A DNA stretch of 64,000 nt. Source: Brachionus manjavacas (lineage: Eukaryota > Rotifera > Eurotatoria > Ploima > Brachionidae). Made by a program: the position numbers and the translations under genes. The stretch spans positions 1,798,001 to 1,862,000 of the forward strand of contig JAHQIY010000012.1 in NCBI GenBank assembly GCA_019054805.1, written 5' to 3'. Positions 32,403-43,869 of this stretch are shown here, in pieces (the first letter of the stretch is position 1; each line of letters opens with the position of its first letter). The notes beneath the pieces were generated by a model that had not been told where the DNA came from, made no database searches, and worked only from the letters and a program-made list of their open reading frames with translations.

Positions 32403-35400
32403 TTAGTGATTTCTTATTGATAGTTTACATTTTGTACGTCCTGCAGGGCTAATAGTGCTATGTTGGGCTGGATAGAAAGTTTGCTTTGGATCAAGTTCAA
32501 AGTTGAAATTTTGGAAAAATTTTGTCAAACAAACTTTAGCTTCAATCTTAGAAAAATTGAAAGTAAAATTTTGAAAAATTATGAAAATGTTTACCTGTGC
32601 GAAGTTTTGCCCGATGCAATTCCTCGGCCCGATACTAAAAGGAAAATAGGTGTAATTTTTGATTTCGTTTTTTTCACATAAAAATCTTTCAGGAATGAAT
32701 TCTGTCGGATTTGGAAAAAATTCTTCACAATTTCCGCTCACATATGACGATACCTTGAAAGAAAAATACATTTCTGTAAAATTACAAAACTCTAAGTTTA
32801 CCTGAATATTTGAGCCGACTGGTATGTCGAATCCTAATAATTTCAAAGGCATATCTACTTTACGGCTTAAAAAAGGTACTATGCTCCATTTCCTAAGGGT
32901 TTCTTTGATAACACAGTTCAAATATTTCAGCTTGGCTAGGTCTTCGTATTTTAGATCAGTTTTGTAGCCAATTTCATTTTTAATTTCTTCTTTTATTCTT
33001 TAAAAAAAGATGCAAATTAAAAAAAATTAAAAAAATTAAAAAAATTTTTAAACTTTTTTATTATTAGAGGTTTTTGTCCAACTTCTAGTATAGCTGCAGC
33101 TATCAAATTCGCAGTTGTTTCTTGACCTGCGATAAAAAATGACACAAAATCGTCTATCAAATCCTCAATTTCAAATTCTTCATTTCCTTTAAAAAAAATT
33201 TTAACTAATTAATGAAAAAAAAACATTTTGGATTTAGATCTTTTAATTTTTTAATTAGATGATAAATATTTAAAAAAAAACGAGATGTGTATGCAATGAT
33301 TTTTGGCGTTTATTTGTTCATAAAAATAAATTCGTAGTAATTTGAATTTTTTTTGATATGATTTTTCTACAAAAAATCAGTTTTTAATCTGATTAGTAAT
33401 CAGATTCAGACTTGTTTTTAAGTCACAAGTCTTAAGTCAAGTCAAGTCAATGATTTAAAAAATTTTTTTAATGAAATAAATTTCTAAATAAACCATAAAA
33501 TTAATCTGCATTTACCCATAAGGTTCAGCCTTCAGACAAAAATATATTTCATTGAATTTATAAATAGGTGATACATTTCTGGAAGAAATAAAATTTAATT
33601 TTTTAACATTCTATGATTTTTGTGTTTGTCAAAAAAAAAAAAAAAATTAGTTCAAGTAATAACTTTGACTTAAATTTTTGTGACTTAGACTTAAAACTGT
33701 GACTTATAAACAAGTCTGATCAGATTAATTAATAAAATTTTTTTATTTTCATTTTTTATTTTTTTTTATTTTTTTTGTAAAATTCAGTAAAGATTGTTAA
33801 GTCATTTTTTAACTAACACAGGATTTTCAATTTATTTTTCACCATTAAGACCCGAGAAGTCTTACCCGAGAATACTTTTTTATAGAATCCGATGAAAATA
33901 ATCATATATTTCAAAATTTTATATTTTTTTAAAATAACATCAGTAAATCAATTCAAAAAGCTTATAAAATGCTGAATCAAAGGAAAAAATGAGAACATTA
34001 TAGAAAAAAGAATACAATTTTTTTTAAATATTGAGACCCAAAAGTGTCTTAACTTTAGATTATTTAAAATAAAAACAAAGATGGCTACTTTTTAACTTTT
34101 ATAGTACAATTCTTTGTTATTAAGAATATAAAAATTATTAATTAATTCAAATATTTTAAAAACTACTGAATCTAAAGACAAAATTAGTGAAAAGCATTCT
34201 AAATTTTATGACAAGTCTTTAAAACTTCATGGGTCATTATGGCATCTTGAAGTTGATGATCAATTTAAAATATTTCAATATTTCAATTCAAAGAGTTTAT
34301 CTTTAGAAATTAAAATTAATATTAGAATTAATTTTAGTGTAAAATGTTTCAAATATTATGTAGATTTAAAAAAATAAGTTGATATTTTGATATTAGAATA
34401 GAGGAAAAGAATTCGAATATTTTTTTGGGTTTTAATTTAATTCAACTTTTGAAAGAAAAAAAAAAGTCTAAAAAAACTTCTTGAGTCTTCTAGTGTTAAA
34501 AAAAAATTTTCTTTCTTGTGCTTTTAATATTTTACCATCTTTTATACAAATTTTGGTATATTTAAGTAAAAAATGGTAAATTCCAGTGTACGAATAAACA
34601 TTGTAAATCAGAATTATTTAAAAAATCTAAAAAATTATGACTTAAAATCTTACGGTTATTTTTAAGCATTATAGTAATCAAGTCATCAGAAACATATGAG
34701 CCGTCTTTAATAGATTCGATTCGTTTTAAAATTTGATATCTTCCCAAATCTCTAAGATTCTTGAGTAAATGCTTATAATTTTTGATATAAGACCAGCCTG
34801 ATAGAGAGAACTAAAAATTTTTAATTTAATTGATAAATTAAAAAATATTTCTTGGACTTACTTTTAGAAATGGATCTAACAAAATTTTGTTAAAACCTTC
34901 CAAGCTTTTTGACACATATCCTTTAAGATTGTTATCTTGATTAATACTGTCAATATCCATACTAAATCCAACCTGAATTTTAAATTTTATAAATTTTTTT
35001 AATTCTTATACTTAGACTTACTGAAGCAATGACATCCATAGTCATGTTATTAGCCTCGTCTAAAATTGAAACTTCTTGATCTTTGTCCGCCATTGAACGC
35101 AATTTTGTCATCAGGGCATCACTTTTTATGTTAAATTCTTCCAAAAAGGTCATTAAAACTCTAAAATAGATAGAAAAATAATCTAATAAAAACTAATAAA
35201 TATTAATACTGTTTGTGAAACGATGGATTGAACAAATTGCGCCTATGACGCCATCTTTGGTTATCCAAATCAGTTACAAGACCATTTCCCAAAAATCTGA
35301 AACCAAGCGGAAATCCGAAAATTGAATAAACATGATGATGCTTGGGAAAATTATATGTTATAAATACATCCTATATAAATAAAGTTAAAATGAATAATTT

Positions 35401-35733
35401 TTTTAACAGTGGTACTTTAATAATCTCTGGATCAATGGTAAAAACAACCATTCGATCAGCAAGCTGAAATTTAATAACATGGCCATATTGTCTGACCCAA
35501 TGGGCCACGAGATCTGGAAATATTTTACTTTTTGGCAAATTTTTGATATCTATAACATTTCCGAAATAAAATCCTAGAATTCCTTTTGTTTTCGGACCTG
35601 GAATGTGTCTATATTTTCGTCGAAGGAAGTAGATTTTTAATGTTTTGTAACCAAAAAAGACAAGACTAGTTCCCACTAGAACTGAAAGAATATTTTTTCT
35701 TGAAATATTCGACAAATTACTTAAAATTGACAT
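32403..35733 (-). CDS. Cytochrome P450, CYP46-like
   Basis: Nine minus-strand exons join in frame to 505 residues: 35733-35416, 35370-35210, 35160-35022, 34972-34862, 34810-34654, 33186-33054, 32997-32802, 32753-32595 and 32546-32403. An N-terminal membrane anchor (NILSVLVGTSLVFFGYKTLK) is followed by the proline-rich hinge YRHIPGP. The I-helix oxygen-activation motif is AGQETT at 315-320, the K-helix is ETLR at 372-375, and the haem loop is FSIGPRNCIG at 444-453 with Cys451 as ligand. The segment TYFPFSIGPRNCIGQNFAQ closely resembles cholesterol 24-hydroxylase (CYP46A), an ER sterol hydroxylase. The substrate is inferred from resemblance only. The long intron 34653-33187 carries a hAT-type MITE and other dispersed repeats. 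Confidence 0.94.
33399..33726. mobile_element. hAT-type MITE in the P450 intron, 8-bp target duplication
   Basis: The element 33407-33718 (312 bp) starts CAGACTTGTTTTTAAGTCAC and ends with the diverged inverse GTGACTTATAAACAAGTCTG. It is flanked on both sides by ATCAGATT (33399-33406 and 33719-33726). The interior repeats AAGTCAAGTC motifs and has no ORF. Related termini are seen near 36770 and 54218. Confidence 0.9.
33719..33870 (+). repeat. Dispersed repeat interrupted by the MITE
   Basis: Downstream of the MITE the sequence matches 30541-30680 (ATTAATNAATAAAATT ... ATTAAGACCCGAGAA). Together with the bases before 33407 it forms a copy of the same repeat split by the insertion. Confidence 0.7.
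34040..34108. repeat. Short dispersed repeat, inverse copy at 43215-43275
   Basis: ACTTTAGATTATTTAAAATA followed by AAAACAAAGATGGCTACTTT is found again, in complement, just outside the right end of the ACCCAGTCA element at 43213. It has no coding potential. Confidence 0.65.
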
Positions 35734-35967
35734 ACTTTATTTTTTTAATAAAATTTACAATTTTTTTATTTAAATTTTTAAATAACCTTTTGGATTATTA
35801 TGCTAAAACGTGAGAAAACAATGTGAACGTTGTGTAATATCAAAACGTTTACAGGTCTTAAGTATTTGTTTGTTTGATAAAATAAAATAGGTTATTATTT
35901 TTAGACATAATAATTTTATATAACTAATAGTGAAAAGTAGATAGCTTTTTTTTTTTCAAGCATTTAA

Positions 35968-36041
35968 GTCTTTATGGCGCAATCGGCTAGCGCGTTCGGC
36001 TGTTAACCGAAAGGTTGTTGGTTCGAATCCACCTAGGGACG
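35968..36041 (+). tRNA. tRNA-Asn (GTT), diverged copy 3
   Basis: 74 bases matching the other two tRNA-Asn genes with two changes. The acceptor stem starts GTCTTTA (an extra T-G pair), and the T stem reads GTTGG instead of GGTGG, giving one T-C mismatch against CCACC. Anticodon GTT and both promoter boxes are kept, and ACGAATTTTTT follows. It lacks the TTGATAACT flank of the other copies. It is probably still transcribed but could be a decaying copy. Confidence 0.85.
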
Positions 36042-36410
36042 AATTTTTTAAGATTTAAGAGAAAAAAATATAAAATATAAATGAAAAAGCTTTATATATG
36101 GCAAGAAACATATGATGAAACATAAACAGATGGTTTGACCATCTACTGTGGTACGTAAATTTACCTAAAATATCAGAAATTTACGTAAAAACGCTAAATT
36201 CCAATGATTAAAAAAAATTGACTTTTTTCTTTTATTTTTTAAAATTTTTCTCTTAAATAATTTTGCAATTTTAATAAAAAATTTATTCTCATAAAAAAAA
36301 GATTAATTTAATTATAATTTGTTAAATATAAGTATACAATTCTCACTTAAATTAAACAAAAAAAAATTTACAACTAATATTATTAACAAAAACTGTTAAA
36401 AAATTGTAGT
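36042..36410. other. Spacer, no gene seen
   Basis: AT-rich sequence with a TTTACCTAAAATATCAGAAA and TTTACGTAAAAACG patch near 36160-36195 that belongs to the palindromic ACGTAAAT motif group. Confidence 0.35.
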
Positions 36411-36614
36411 CTATGGTTTCTCATCATTTAACAATAATTTTAAAGTTCTCTCTAGCCGTATTGTACTACTTATTAAAGTCGGCATCGCTAGTCGTGTGAT
36501 TTTGCTTTTTTGACCACGGTTAACTAGAGCTGTTGAATTTGTCTCAACCAGACCAGAGCTTGTCGTTGACTTCAATAGTCCAAGTATTCGATTCAAATAT
36601 TTGATTAGGTCCAT
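36411..36614 (-). CDS. Small ORF, unknown (67 residues)
   Basis: The frame begins MDLIKYLNRILGLLKSTTSS and ends LERTLKLLLNDEKP. G/C content and residue choice are above the local background, and the sequence could form two amphipathic helices separated by a Ser/Thr/Lys-rich middle. No family is recognised. The overlapping frame MSYGPNQIFESNTWTIEVND stops early. It may be a real small gene or an exon. Confidence 0.35.
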   Translation of the reverse strand: MDLIKYLNRILGLLKSTTSSGLVETNSTALVNRGQKSKITRLAMPTLISSTIRLERTLKLLLNDEKP

Positions 36615-36769
36615 AACTCATTTTTCCGGATTCGATTTCTCTATTAATTTAGGTTAATCTTAAAAATAAAAATTATTAATTAATTCAATTAATTAATTGA
36701 GCAAAGTCTAATTTGTCAGATAAAAAGATGGTTATTTTTTCTAATGATGATAATCTTTATATTTTGGCC

Positions 36770-37245
36770 AGGCTTGTTTTTAAGTCACAAGTTTAAGTCA
36801 AAGTCACTAAAGCCAATTTTTTATTTGACTTAAATAATCGTGATTTCTGAAAAATAAATATAATTTCTAGAATTGCTATTGCAAATTAAAATTTATTTAT
36901 TTGCAAAAAAAAGCCGCAACTAAGGCGATTAGGGGCTTGGTCGGTCAGTATTGGACCTCCAGCTCTTTTATATATAAAAATTTAAGTAAATCAAACAAAC
37001 GATTAAAAAATACAAATCAAAAACTCCAATATTAGAAAGTAAATAAACATAATTTAAAAAAAAAAAAAAAAAAATGATAAAAAGTTTTAGATTGTCTCTC
37101 AATTTTTAGTGCTCTCTTATATTTGCAGTATTATTTACAATTCAATTTTTAATAGTTTTTTAAGCAAATTAAAATAAGATTAACTTGAAAAAAATTTAAA
37201 GTCAGTGACTTTAGCTTGACTTAAGATTTTTGAATAACTCTGATT
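36770..37245. mobile_element. Possible relative of the CAGACTTG MITE family
   Basis: The left end CAGGCTTGTTTTTAAGTCAC matches the terminus of the MITE at 33407. The right end near 37200-37240 carries AGTGACTTTAGCTTGACTTA and ...AACTCTG, a loose inverse. No target duplication is visible, so the limits are uncertain. Between the ends lie poly-A runs and no gene. Confidence 0.45.
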
Positions 37246-37632
37246 GACGAATTGACGACTTGTGCCTATTTTTGAGATTTTAGAAAATGTTGTAAAATTG
37301 GAGTCAAGTGACAGTGTTAGAGTTGAAATTTTAGAATTAGTAAGATTGAATAGGAAACTAAAAACAGGTGCAAAGAGATTTTTAAATTCAAAATCACATA
37401 TAAGAAAAACAGAGGAAAAATTTGATTTGCGCGGAACGAGCGGTGCGTGACGGACATTTTAGGCATAGACCCACGTGAATAAAAACCAAATACTGAATAG
37501 TTATAAAAAAAAATTCTGGACGTAAATTGTCAATAAGGTATACAGATTAATTGATAAATTTCATGTTATTTTTTACTTTTTCGAAACTAATAAATTATAA
37601 TAAACATGCAAATAAAGCATAACATCAAAGTT

Positions 37633-37880
37633 AAAAGTTAACGCCTCGTTACTCGCAAATATAAAGCACTCCTTCCCTATCTTAATTTAGAATATTTATT
37701 TTCTTTAAATAATAAATTTAAAACTCATATAACTGTTATTAATCCTGAATGTTTTTGCTCAGACTGTACTAATTGTACATGCTTTTTTTTTCCTAGACTA
37801 AGCTATTTATTATCATATAGCGGCTTGTTGTTTGCTTGATGATATTAAATATCTTGGATTAAAGGATAAACATTTTGGTC
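37633..37880 (+). other. Open cysteine-bearing fragment, possible retroelement remnant
   Basis: One frame reads LVTRKYKALLPYLNLEYLFS and on to PECFCSDCTNCTCFFFPRLS, then LLSYSGLLFA before a stop at 37840. The next bases read DDIKYLGLKD in another frame, so LLFA-DD-IKYLGL may be the broken palm motif of a reverse transcriptase. Too little is left to classify. Confidence 0.3.
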
Positions 37881-38060
37881 TTTTGTAAATTATCCCCGTT
37901 TTTTTTTTCCTGAAATTTATGTATCCTGGAAATTATCCCCGTTTTTTTCATTCCCGTGGCAAATTATTCCCAAAGTAAATTATATACGAAAAATGACTAA
38001 AATAAAAATTAATATTAACTGGAAATTATCCCCGATTTTTTTATTCCTGTTTTTAAAGAG
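37880..38060. repeat. Repeated ATTATCCCCG motif
   Basis: AATTATCCCCGTTTTTTT, or a close variant, occurs three times (about 37889, 37930 and 38025), with a partial AATTATTCCCAAAG copy between. It may be the subterminal region of the adjacent MULE. Confidence 0.55.
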
Positions 38061-38159
38061 AAAAGAAATATTCAATTGATTATTTAATAAAAATTTATTT
38101 GACGAATTGAAAAGAAATAAAAGAAAAATTTTCTTTAATGAAATTAGAGAAAAATTAAG

Positions 38160-40201
38160 AAAAATTAAACTTGATCACGATTTCGTTCTAAGAACGCAAA
38201 GTACATATTTTTTGTCTCTTTAATGCGAATTTCTTTTTTTAGACGGTTAGTTGCAAACTTAATGTCATTTTTGTTGATACGTTTACGTTTGAGTTTGTTG
38301 GATTTCCAATAATTGTAAATTTCATTATAAATAGCATCTTTGATATATTTGATTCCAAAGAAGCTTTTTCTCGACGTTTTTCTTCTGGCATTTTTTCAAG
38401 AACTTGATTATTTTTTAAATTTTTGATGTAATCAAACTCTTCGTCGCTATCGCTTTCATTGGTACATTGTGCCAAAATTTGATGAAGTGGTATTCTGGGA
38501 TCGGTTGACGGTTTTGGATTGCTTGTGCTAGGTCCAACGTATGAATTTTCGTCAATATTCTCAGAACTTGCATACAGAACGTGATTTGCTTCAACAAAGT
38601 GACGTTACTGCTTGAATTGGTGCGAAAGAAATTCACGAATATTACTCAACAACTGCCTCGCTTTCAAAATTTAACTCTGGGAAAGTTGTTTGATCACTGG
38701 CGCTTGTATAAGAATTTGACTCTATAAAATCATCATCTAAATTATTAACCTCGAAAATCTTCTCGTATGGATATCTGATGTGATAACTGATGCCATGAAA
38801 ATACTCTTGGAAATCGTTTGTACTGGAAAATTCTAGTTTGAACAAACAATTAATCATATCTTTCTCGTAATCTTCTTTGGATTTCTTTCTCGAAAAAGTT
38901 CCTTGTTTTAAACTCAGATAGTTAAGATACGTAGTATACTGATCTGATTTTTGATGAAATCAATTATATCGGATAAATTTGGATGAGCAACTCTGACCAA
39001 TTTGTTAATGGCTGAATAATAACCTTCGACTTTGTTATTCGTTCTTGTAACCGAGTCAAAATGGTTCCAAACTTCTGGGGAAATTTCTATATTAAAAATT
39101 TAAATAATCATTTGAAAATATATTAAAAATAAATTTTTTTCCTTTTTATTGTTTTTCGAAGTAGTCAAGTTTTTCCATAATGCTGCCTTAGACCAATTCT
39201 AACGGCGTGCTAAAAAATCACTTTCTTAAAGTGAAACCAGCACCCTCTTACAGTTACATTTGGAAAGTGGTAAACCATCCCATTGATGCTAGCTTTTTCG
39301 AAATCTTCCATTACTTTTGTCGGGTTTAACATAACGCTTTTGTGTTTGGCTAAATCTTTTAGCACACCTTTGGCCTCGCGATAAGTCGATTCTGTTTTTC
39401 TTTGCGTAAAAATGTATGCACATGGAAGTGTGGTATTGAAAACAAAAGCATGAATCTTATAAATTTGCATTAATTGTTTAGGTGAGCATTTAAAAGTTCC
39501 GTCCATAAACCACTCGGATGATTCTGATAAAATTTCGAATGCGTCGTCGTCAATAAAAATCATAATTTGATCGGATTTTGATTTGTTGCCGTAACGCAAA
39601 AACTCCTTTAAACTCTGCGTAATTGCAAATTCACCAGTTACATCAAGTGTTGAAGAATCGGCGGGAATCGTTGGCTTTTTTGATGCACGAATTTTACGCA
39701 AAGTGTTAGTTATCTTTTCGTAAGTTGGAAAATACGCTGCAATTGCTTTTTCCAGTACTCTCTGAGTCAGTAAGTCGCTTTGGGCCTCGTTGTAGCATTC
39801 TCGAATGCTTTTGGACTTCTAATTGAGAAAATTGTATTTTAATTCTTGTTCTGCTTTTTTGGTAGCTATTTTTGCGTCATTTAGGATAATGTAGCAGGAG
39901 TGTTTGTCGTTAAACTTTGCGATCGTGTGGTCGCTGTTTCTTATAGTAATGCTTGCAAAACATTTATTTTAAGCATTTTGGCAGCAAACATATCGGATGG
40001 TATTCGATTTCAAATTGTGTACGAATATTGTCTTTTTTGAAATAGTAATATATCATGCGCACCATTAGCATCTCGCAATGAAAAATTATTTTTCAAAAAG
40101 ACAATTTGTTCATCAGACATTTTTTGAAATAGATATTTATTTTTTGATTTGGAAAGATTATTTGGATAATTTTGGGAGCAAATTTGGCCATTTTTATACA
40201 A
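38160..40201 (-). pseudogene. MULE transposase with FLYWCH-like N-terminus, decayed
   Basis: On the minus strand a FLYWCH-type finger is readable at 40201-39880 (ILLFQKRQYSYTIRN ... YVC ... CFA ... H ... H). The DDE core is at 39701-39210: EWFMDGTFKCSPKQLMQIYK, PCAYIFTQRKTESTYREAKG, then FPNVTVRGCWFHFKK. Next come SPEVWNHFDSVTRTNNKVEG and YYSAINKLVRVAHPNLSD near 39080-38950, the TNN.VEG block of MULEs. A charged tail runs to about 38170. Stops and frameshifts at several joints (39205, 38930, 38640) show it is inactive. It differs from the SWIM-type MULE at 21.2-23.4 kb. Confidence 0.88.
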
Positions 40202-40607
40202 TTAAAAAAAATTTATAATAAAGTTAAAAGCAATAAAAATGGATTTCTCAATTAAGCTTTAATAAACTTGTGAGTTCTTTAATAGTTTTAGATCATGTTT
40301 TGAATAAAAATGAAAAAAAACTTCAGTATTTTTAATTATTAAATTATTTAGCAATATAATTTAATTGGACTATTAAATATTTTACTACAAAAAATTTTAC
40401 TGGTCTAATTTTTTTGGTTTCGGAAATTATTTCAACCGGTTTTGAGTTGGCATTACCTCGAATTTCCACTGACATACTCTAATTTGAGTATGTCTGATTC
40501 TGATAAATGTGATTGTCTTGACTATTGAACTATTTAAACATGAGCCACATGTAACAATCTTTTCCAATTTTATATATTCTTAATTTTCATTTATTTAGCT
40601 TATTTAC

Positions 40608-40618
40608 TTTTTTTTAAT

Positions 40619-40653
<35 letters not shown>

Positions 40654-40785
40654 CTTATTTTATTAACTTTAATTTTATTTTTATTTTATTTTATTTCATT
40701 TTTATTTTATTTTTTTAATTTTTAACTTATTCTGAAGGAGCTCTAGCTCGGCACAGAAAACAAATAAATAAATAAATAAATATTG
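40608..40785 (+). mobile_element. Solo LINE 3' tail with long poly-T tract
   Basis: Thirty-one T in a row (40621-40651) are followed by T-rich repeats. Then TTATTCTGAAGGAGCTCTAG, CTCGGCACAGAAAACAAAT and four AAAT units complete the tail. This is the same LINE 3' tail as at 30835, 47885 (inverse) and 62510. Confidence 0.8.
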
Positions 40786-40799
40786 AAAGCTTAAGACTA

Positions 40800-41830
40800 G
40801 TTGATTTTTTTTTCATTCGAAGGACAGCATCAATTGAGAAATTTCTGGCATTTTTCAGATTCAACATCGGATTTAATTTCGCTAGGCAAGGTAGTATTTT
40901 TTGTTTGATTTGAAAAATTCTTACTTGGATTTTGCATTTTCTGATCTTGATAAAGAGGAAACTGAATTCGACCTGATTGGACTGCGTGACTGTTGATGTA
41001 GAGAGGGTTTGAGCTAGTTAGACACTGTGAGTATGTTATGTAGTTGTTATGTTCATCAGTTGAAAAATAAGGCTGAGAAGCCAGTTGTTATTGGCTATTT
41101 CTTTGTACTTGATGAGATCGGTGAGAGATTTTTGTGGGAGCGTAATAAGGAGCCTTTCTATTTTTATCTAAATTAAGGGGATAATATTTAAAGCTGGGAA
41201 GGTAAACTGGGTTGGCCACTGCATAGTACCATTCAGCACTTTTGAAATTATTTTTAATAATCTTATTTCAAAATTGTTATGGTGGCATTCCAAAAATTGA
41301 ATGTTCTTTTGAGCATAGCAAGTATTGCATTAGCTTTGGACACAGATTGACTGACATGATAATTCCACTTAAGGTCATTTGATAAAATGATCCCAAAGTA
41401 TCGCTCACTCTTAGTTTATGTAATGCAACGAACGGTGTAAGTATCCATTGACATTGAAAATTGAATAGTAATCCATGTAAATTTACGCTTGGATAATTCT
41501 ATTAATTTACATTTTTCATAATTGAAAACCATTTTCCACCCTTTCGCTCAAGATACAAAAGAATTGATATCTTATATCTTTTTGAAAATTTGCCTATTCA
41601 ATGTCTATTCTATATTTAGCTTGTGCCATTATCTTGCTATCGTCTGCAAACATCTAAAGCAGGTGTTTGACAACCCTATACATATCATTAAAAAATATTA
41701 TAGAATGATAAGTGTGCAAGAACGGATTCTTGAGGAACCCTGAAAAGAACCTGAGTCAATTTTTCCGATGTCCTAAAACTACTCTTTGTCTTCTACCCGT
41801 TGAGAATTGTTTAAGCCACTTAAATATTCT
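40800..41830 (-). pseudogene. CR1-like LINE reverse-transcriptase remnant
   Basis: Minus-strand translation gives, in order, KIMAQAKYRIDIE after a broken F-ADD palm (about 41650), then ERYFGIILSNDLKWNYHVSQ, then SVSKANAILAMLKRTFNFWN (about 41400-41280). QLASQPYFSTDEHNNYITYS and SNPLYINSHAVQSGRIQFPL follow nearer 41090-40960. This is the ordered C-terminal half of a CR1-type ORF2 with many stops and frameshifts. Confidence 0.85.
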
Positions 41831-42105
41831 AAAAATTTGAATTTTGCTATTTTTTGCATAAAATTCTGTAAAAATTTCAAAAATTGTTTAAGAGAAAAAA
41901 ATACAATGAAAGAAAGTCATTTTATTAAAATAAATTAATGAAATGGTTCTTTTTTTTGGGCTTAAAAATTCAGATTATCAAATCACTCTTGAATACATCA
42001 CGAATACTTAGAAAATTCGACGATATCTATTCTAAAATACATTAATGTGTTTTTAACGAATTCCTGATGGAAAAAAATATTGTTTAGAAAGAGTTTATAA
42101 AAAGT

Positions 42106-43213
42106 CACCCAGTCAAGCTAAAATCAATGACTTCATGGATGTTTCATCTATGAACCATCTCATTTTTTATGCATGAAAAATGTTTTTTGATTAAAACCAG
42201 GAATTTTTCATCTTTTTCTCTTCAGAATATTAAAAGATGACCCAATCATGAAAAACTTGGCATTTTCATTGTTGCTTCATTCTTGAAACATCTCATTAAT
42301 TATGATTGTATTATTTTGATTAAAGCCAAGAAAACGTTCATGAGCTAAATTATTTGATTGTGAAGTGTTAATTTATTTTTAAATTTACTAAATAAATGTT
42401 TCAATAGAACTGATCAAGAGAATATTCAGTTTTTCAAATAGAAATTAAACAAAAAACTTAGTTAGTTGACAACAAATTTTATTTTTAAACAATTTTAAGA
42501 TTTCTTTAAAAAGATTCGAAGAAAAATTGCTTATTAATTTTATTCTTAAATAGCCATTAATATAATTTGAATTTTTATTAATTTAGACATTGCCTAAAAA
42601 TTCGTAAATTACCGAAATAATGAGAAAAAAAAAACGAAAATTATAAAATCAGCCAGTTTAGAAGAATGCCTCAGTCTAATAGCCGAAAAAGATGAAGCTG
42701 ATACATTCAATAATTCTATAAGGCGATATTTAGTGATAATTCATGTTCAATTATTTATCAGTGTATCAGCTCTTTACAAAAGACGTTATTTATATAATTG
42801 GATTGCTTATAATGTTCTTTGATTTCAAATTTACTCAAGCTAATTTTTGTCTAGTTAAAGGGCTATTAAGTAATTTTAAAATTAATAAGCAACTTATTGA
42901 ATAAGAAATCAAAGTCTTTCTATTGAGAAAATGTGAATTAATGCTCGCCTTAATCAAGCGTCAAAATCAATTTTCAGTTAAAAATCAGCTGAAAAAAAAA
43001 CTTATAAATTTTTGCTTATAATTAACTTAAAAAATATTTGAAAGAATAAAAAATTATCATTTAATAATTAAATAAATTATGATGTAGTAAAAAAAAATTT
43101 ATCGATTATTTCCGATTATTTCATCGCTGAATCTAGATGAAATGGTTCCTAACTCATTAATGATTCATCTATCAATTTTCATCGATTAATCATCGCTTTC
43201 TTTGTGACTGGGT
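42106..43213. mobile_element. Candidate non-autonomous element with ACCCAGTCA ends
   Basis: ACCCAGTCA at 42107-42115 is mirrored by TGACTGGGT at 43205-43213. Both ends carry related subterminal TTTCATCTA and AACCAT...CTCATT motifs. Bases 42107-42230 and 42239-42350 are a diverged tandem pair (ACCCA.TCA ... CATCTCATT ... TTTTGATTAAA). No ORF and no clear target duplication were found. Confidence 0.5.
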
Positions 43214-43299
43214 TGTACTTTAAAAGATAAAAAGTAGCCATCTTTGTTTTAATTTTAAATAATCTAAAGTAAAAAAAAAATTTCATCGATTATTGCGAC

Positions 43300-43470
43300 T
43301 TAGTCATGAGTTTAAATGGCTCAGATAAAGAGGAAGGACAAAATAAGCTGTCTCTAGAAATAGGAAAAATTGAGAAAGATTTGGAAGTTATTATAACAAC
43401 GGAAAGCAAGCTTGCAGCTGACTTTACGCGTGTGCCACAGCTACCATTACTTCTAATACTTCAATAGGAA
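43300..43470 (+). other. Short open frame, possible LINE remnant
   Basis: A frame from 43303 reads MSLNGSDKEEGQNKLSLEIG, then KIEKDLEVIITTESKLAADF before a stop at about 43465. The KIEKDLEVIITTESKLA part resembles the ERDLGVI..D.KL block of LINE proteins, and another LINE fragment lies 400 bases downstream. Classification is weak. Confidence 0.35.
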
Positions 43471-43869
43471 AAGAAAAATTTTGATCAAATTTCATATTCA
43501 AATTTGATCAGAACATTTTAAATTCGCAATTAAATTTCATCGAAGAATTTACATTTTTTATTATATCGAGGCTTTATTTTTAAACTTTTGAAAAAGGATT
43601 TTAATTTCTAAAAATGCTTTCAAACTTAAAAAATTGAATGAATCAAAAATTTTAATTTTCCTTATAATAGCCATTTTTCCAAGTTTAAAATTTTTTTGAA
43701 TGAAATTGATTTCTCAATTTGGTAAATTAATTAATTCTAACTTTTTTAAGTTAACATTAAAGAAAGAATATATTTTTTTATATTTTTTAGTGTAATTTTA
43801 ATCAAAATTTTGGTTTATTTCTTAATATTTCAATAATATTTTTCTATTTATTAAAAAAAACTCTTCTGA

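Noticed and set aside
37262-37450. 62-residue frame beside the CAGGCTTG element
   Set aside because: No motif recognised; composition suggests decayed element sequence.
40621-40651. Thirty-one T run considered as an origin or replication pause site
   Set aside because: Better explained as part of a LINE 3' tail that recurs with the same flanking words.
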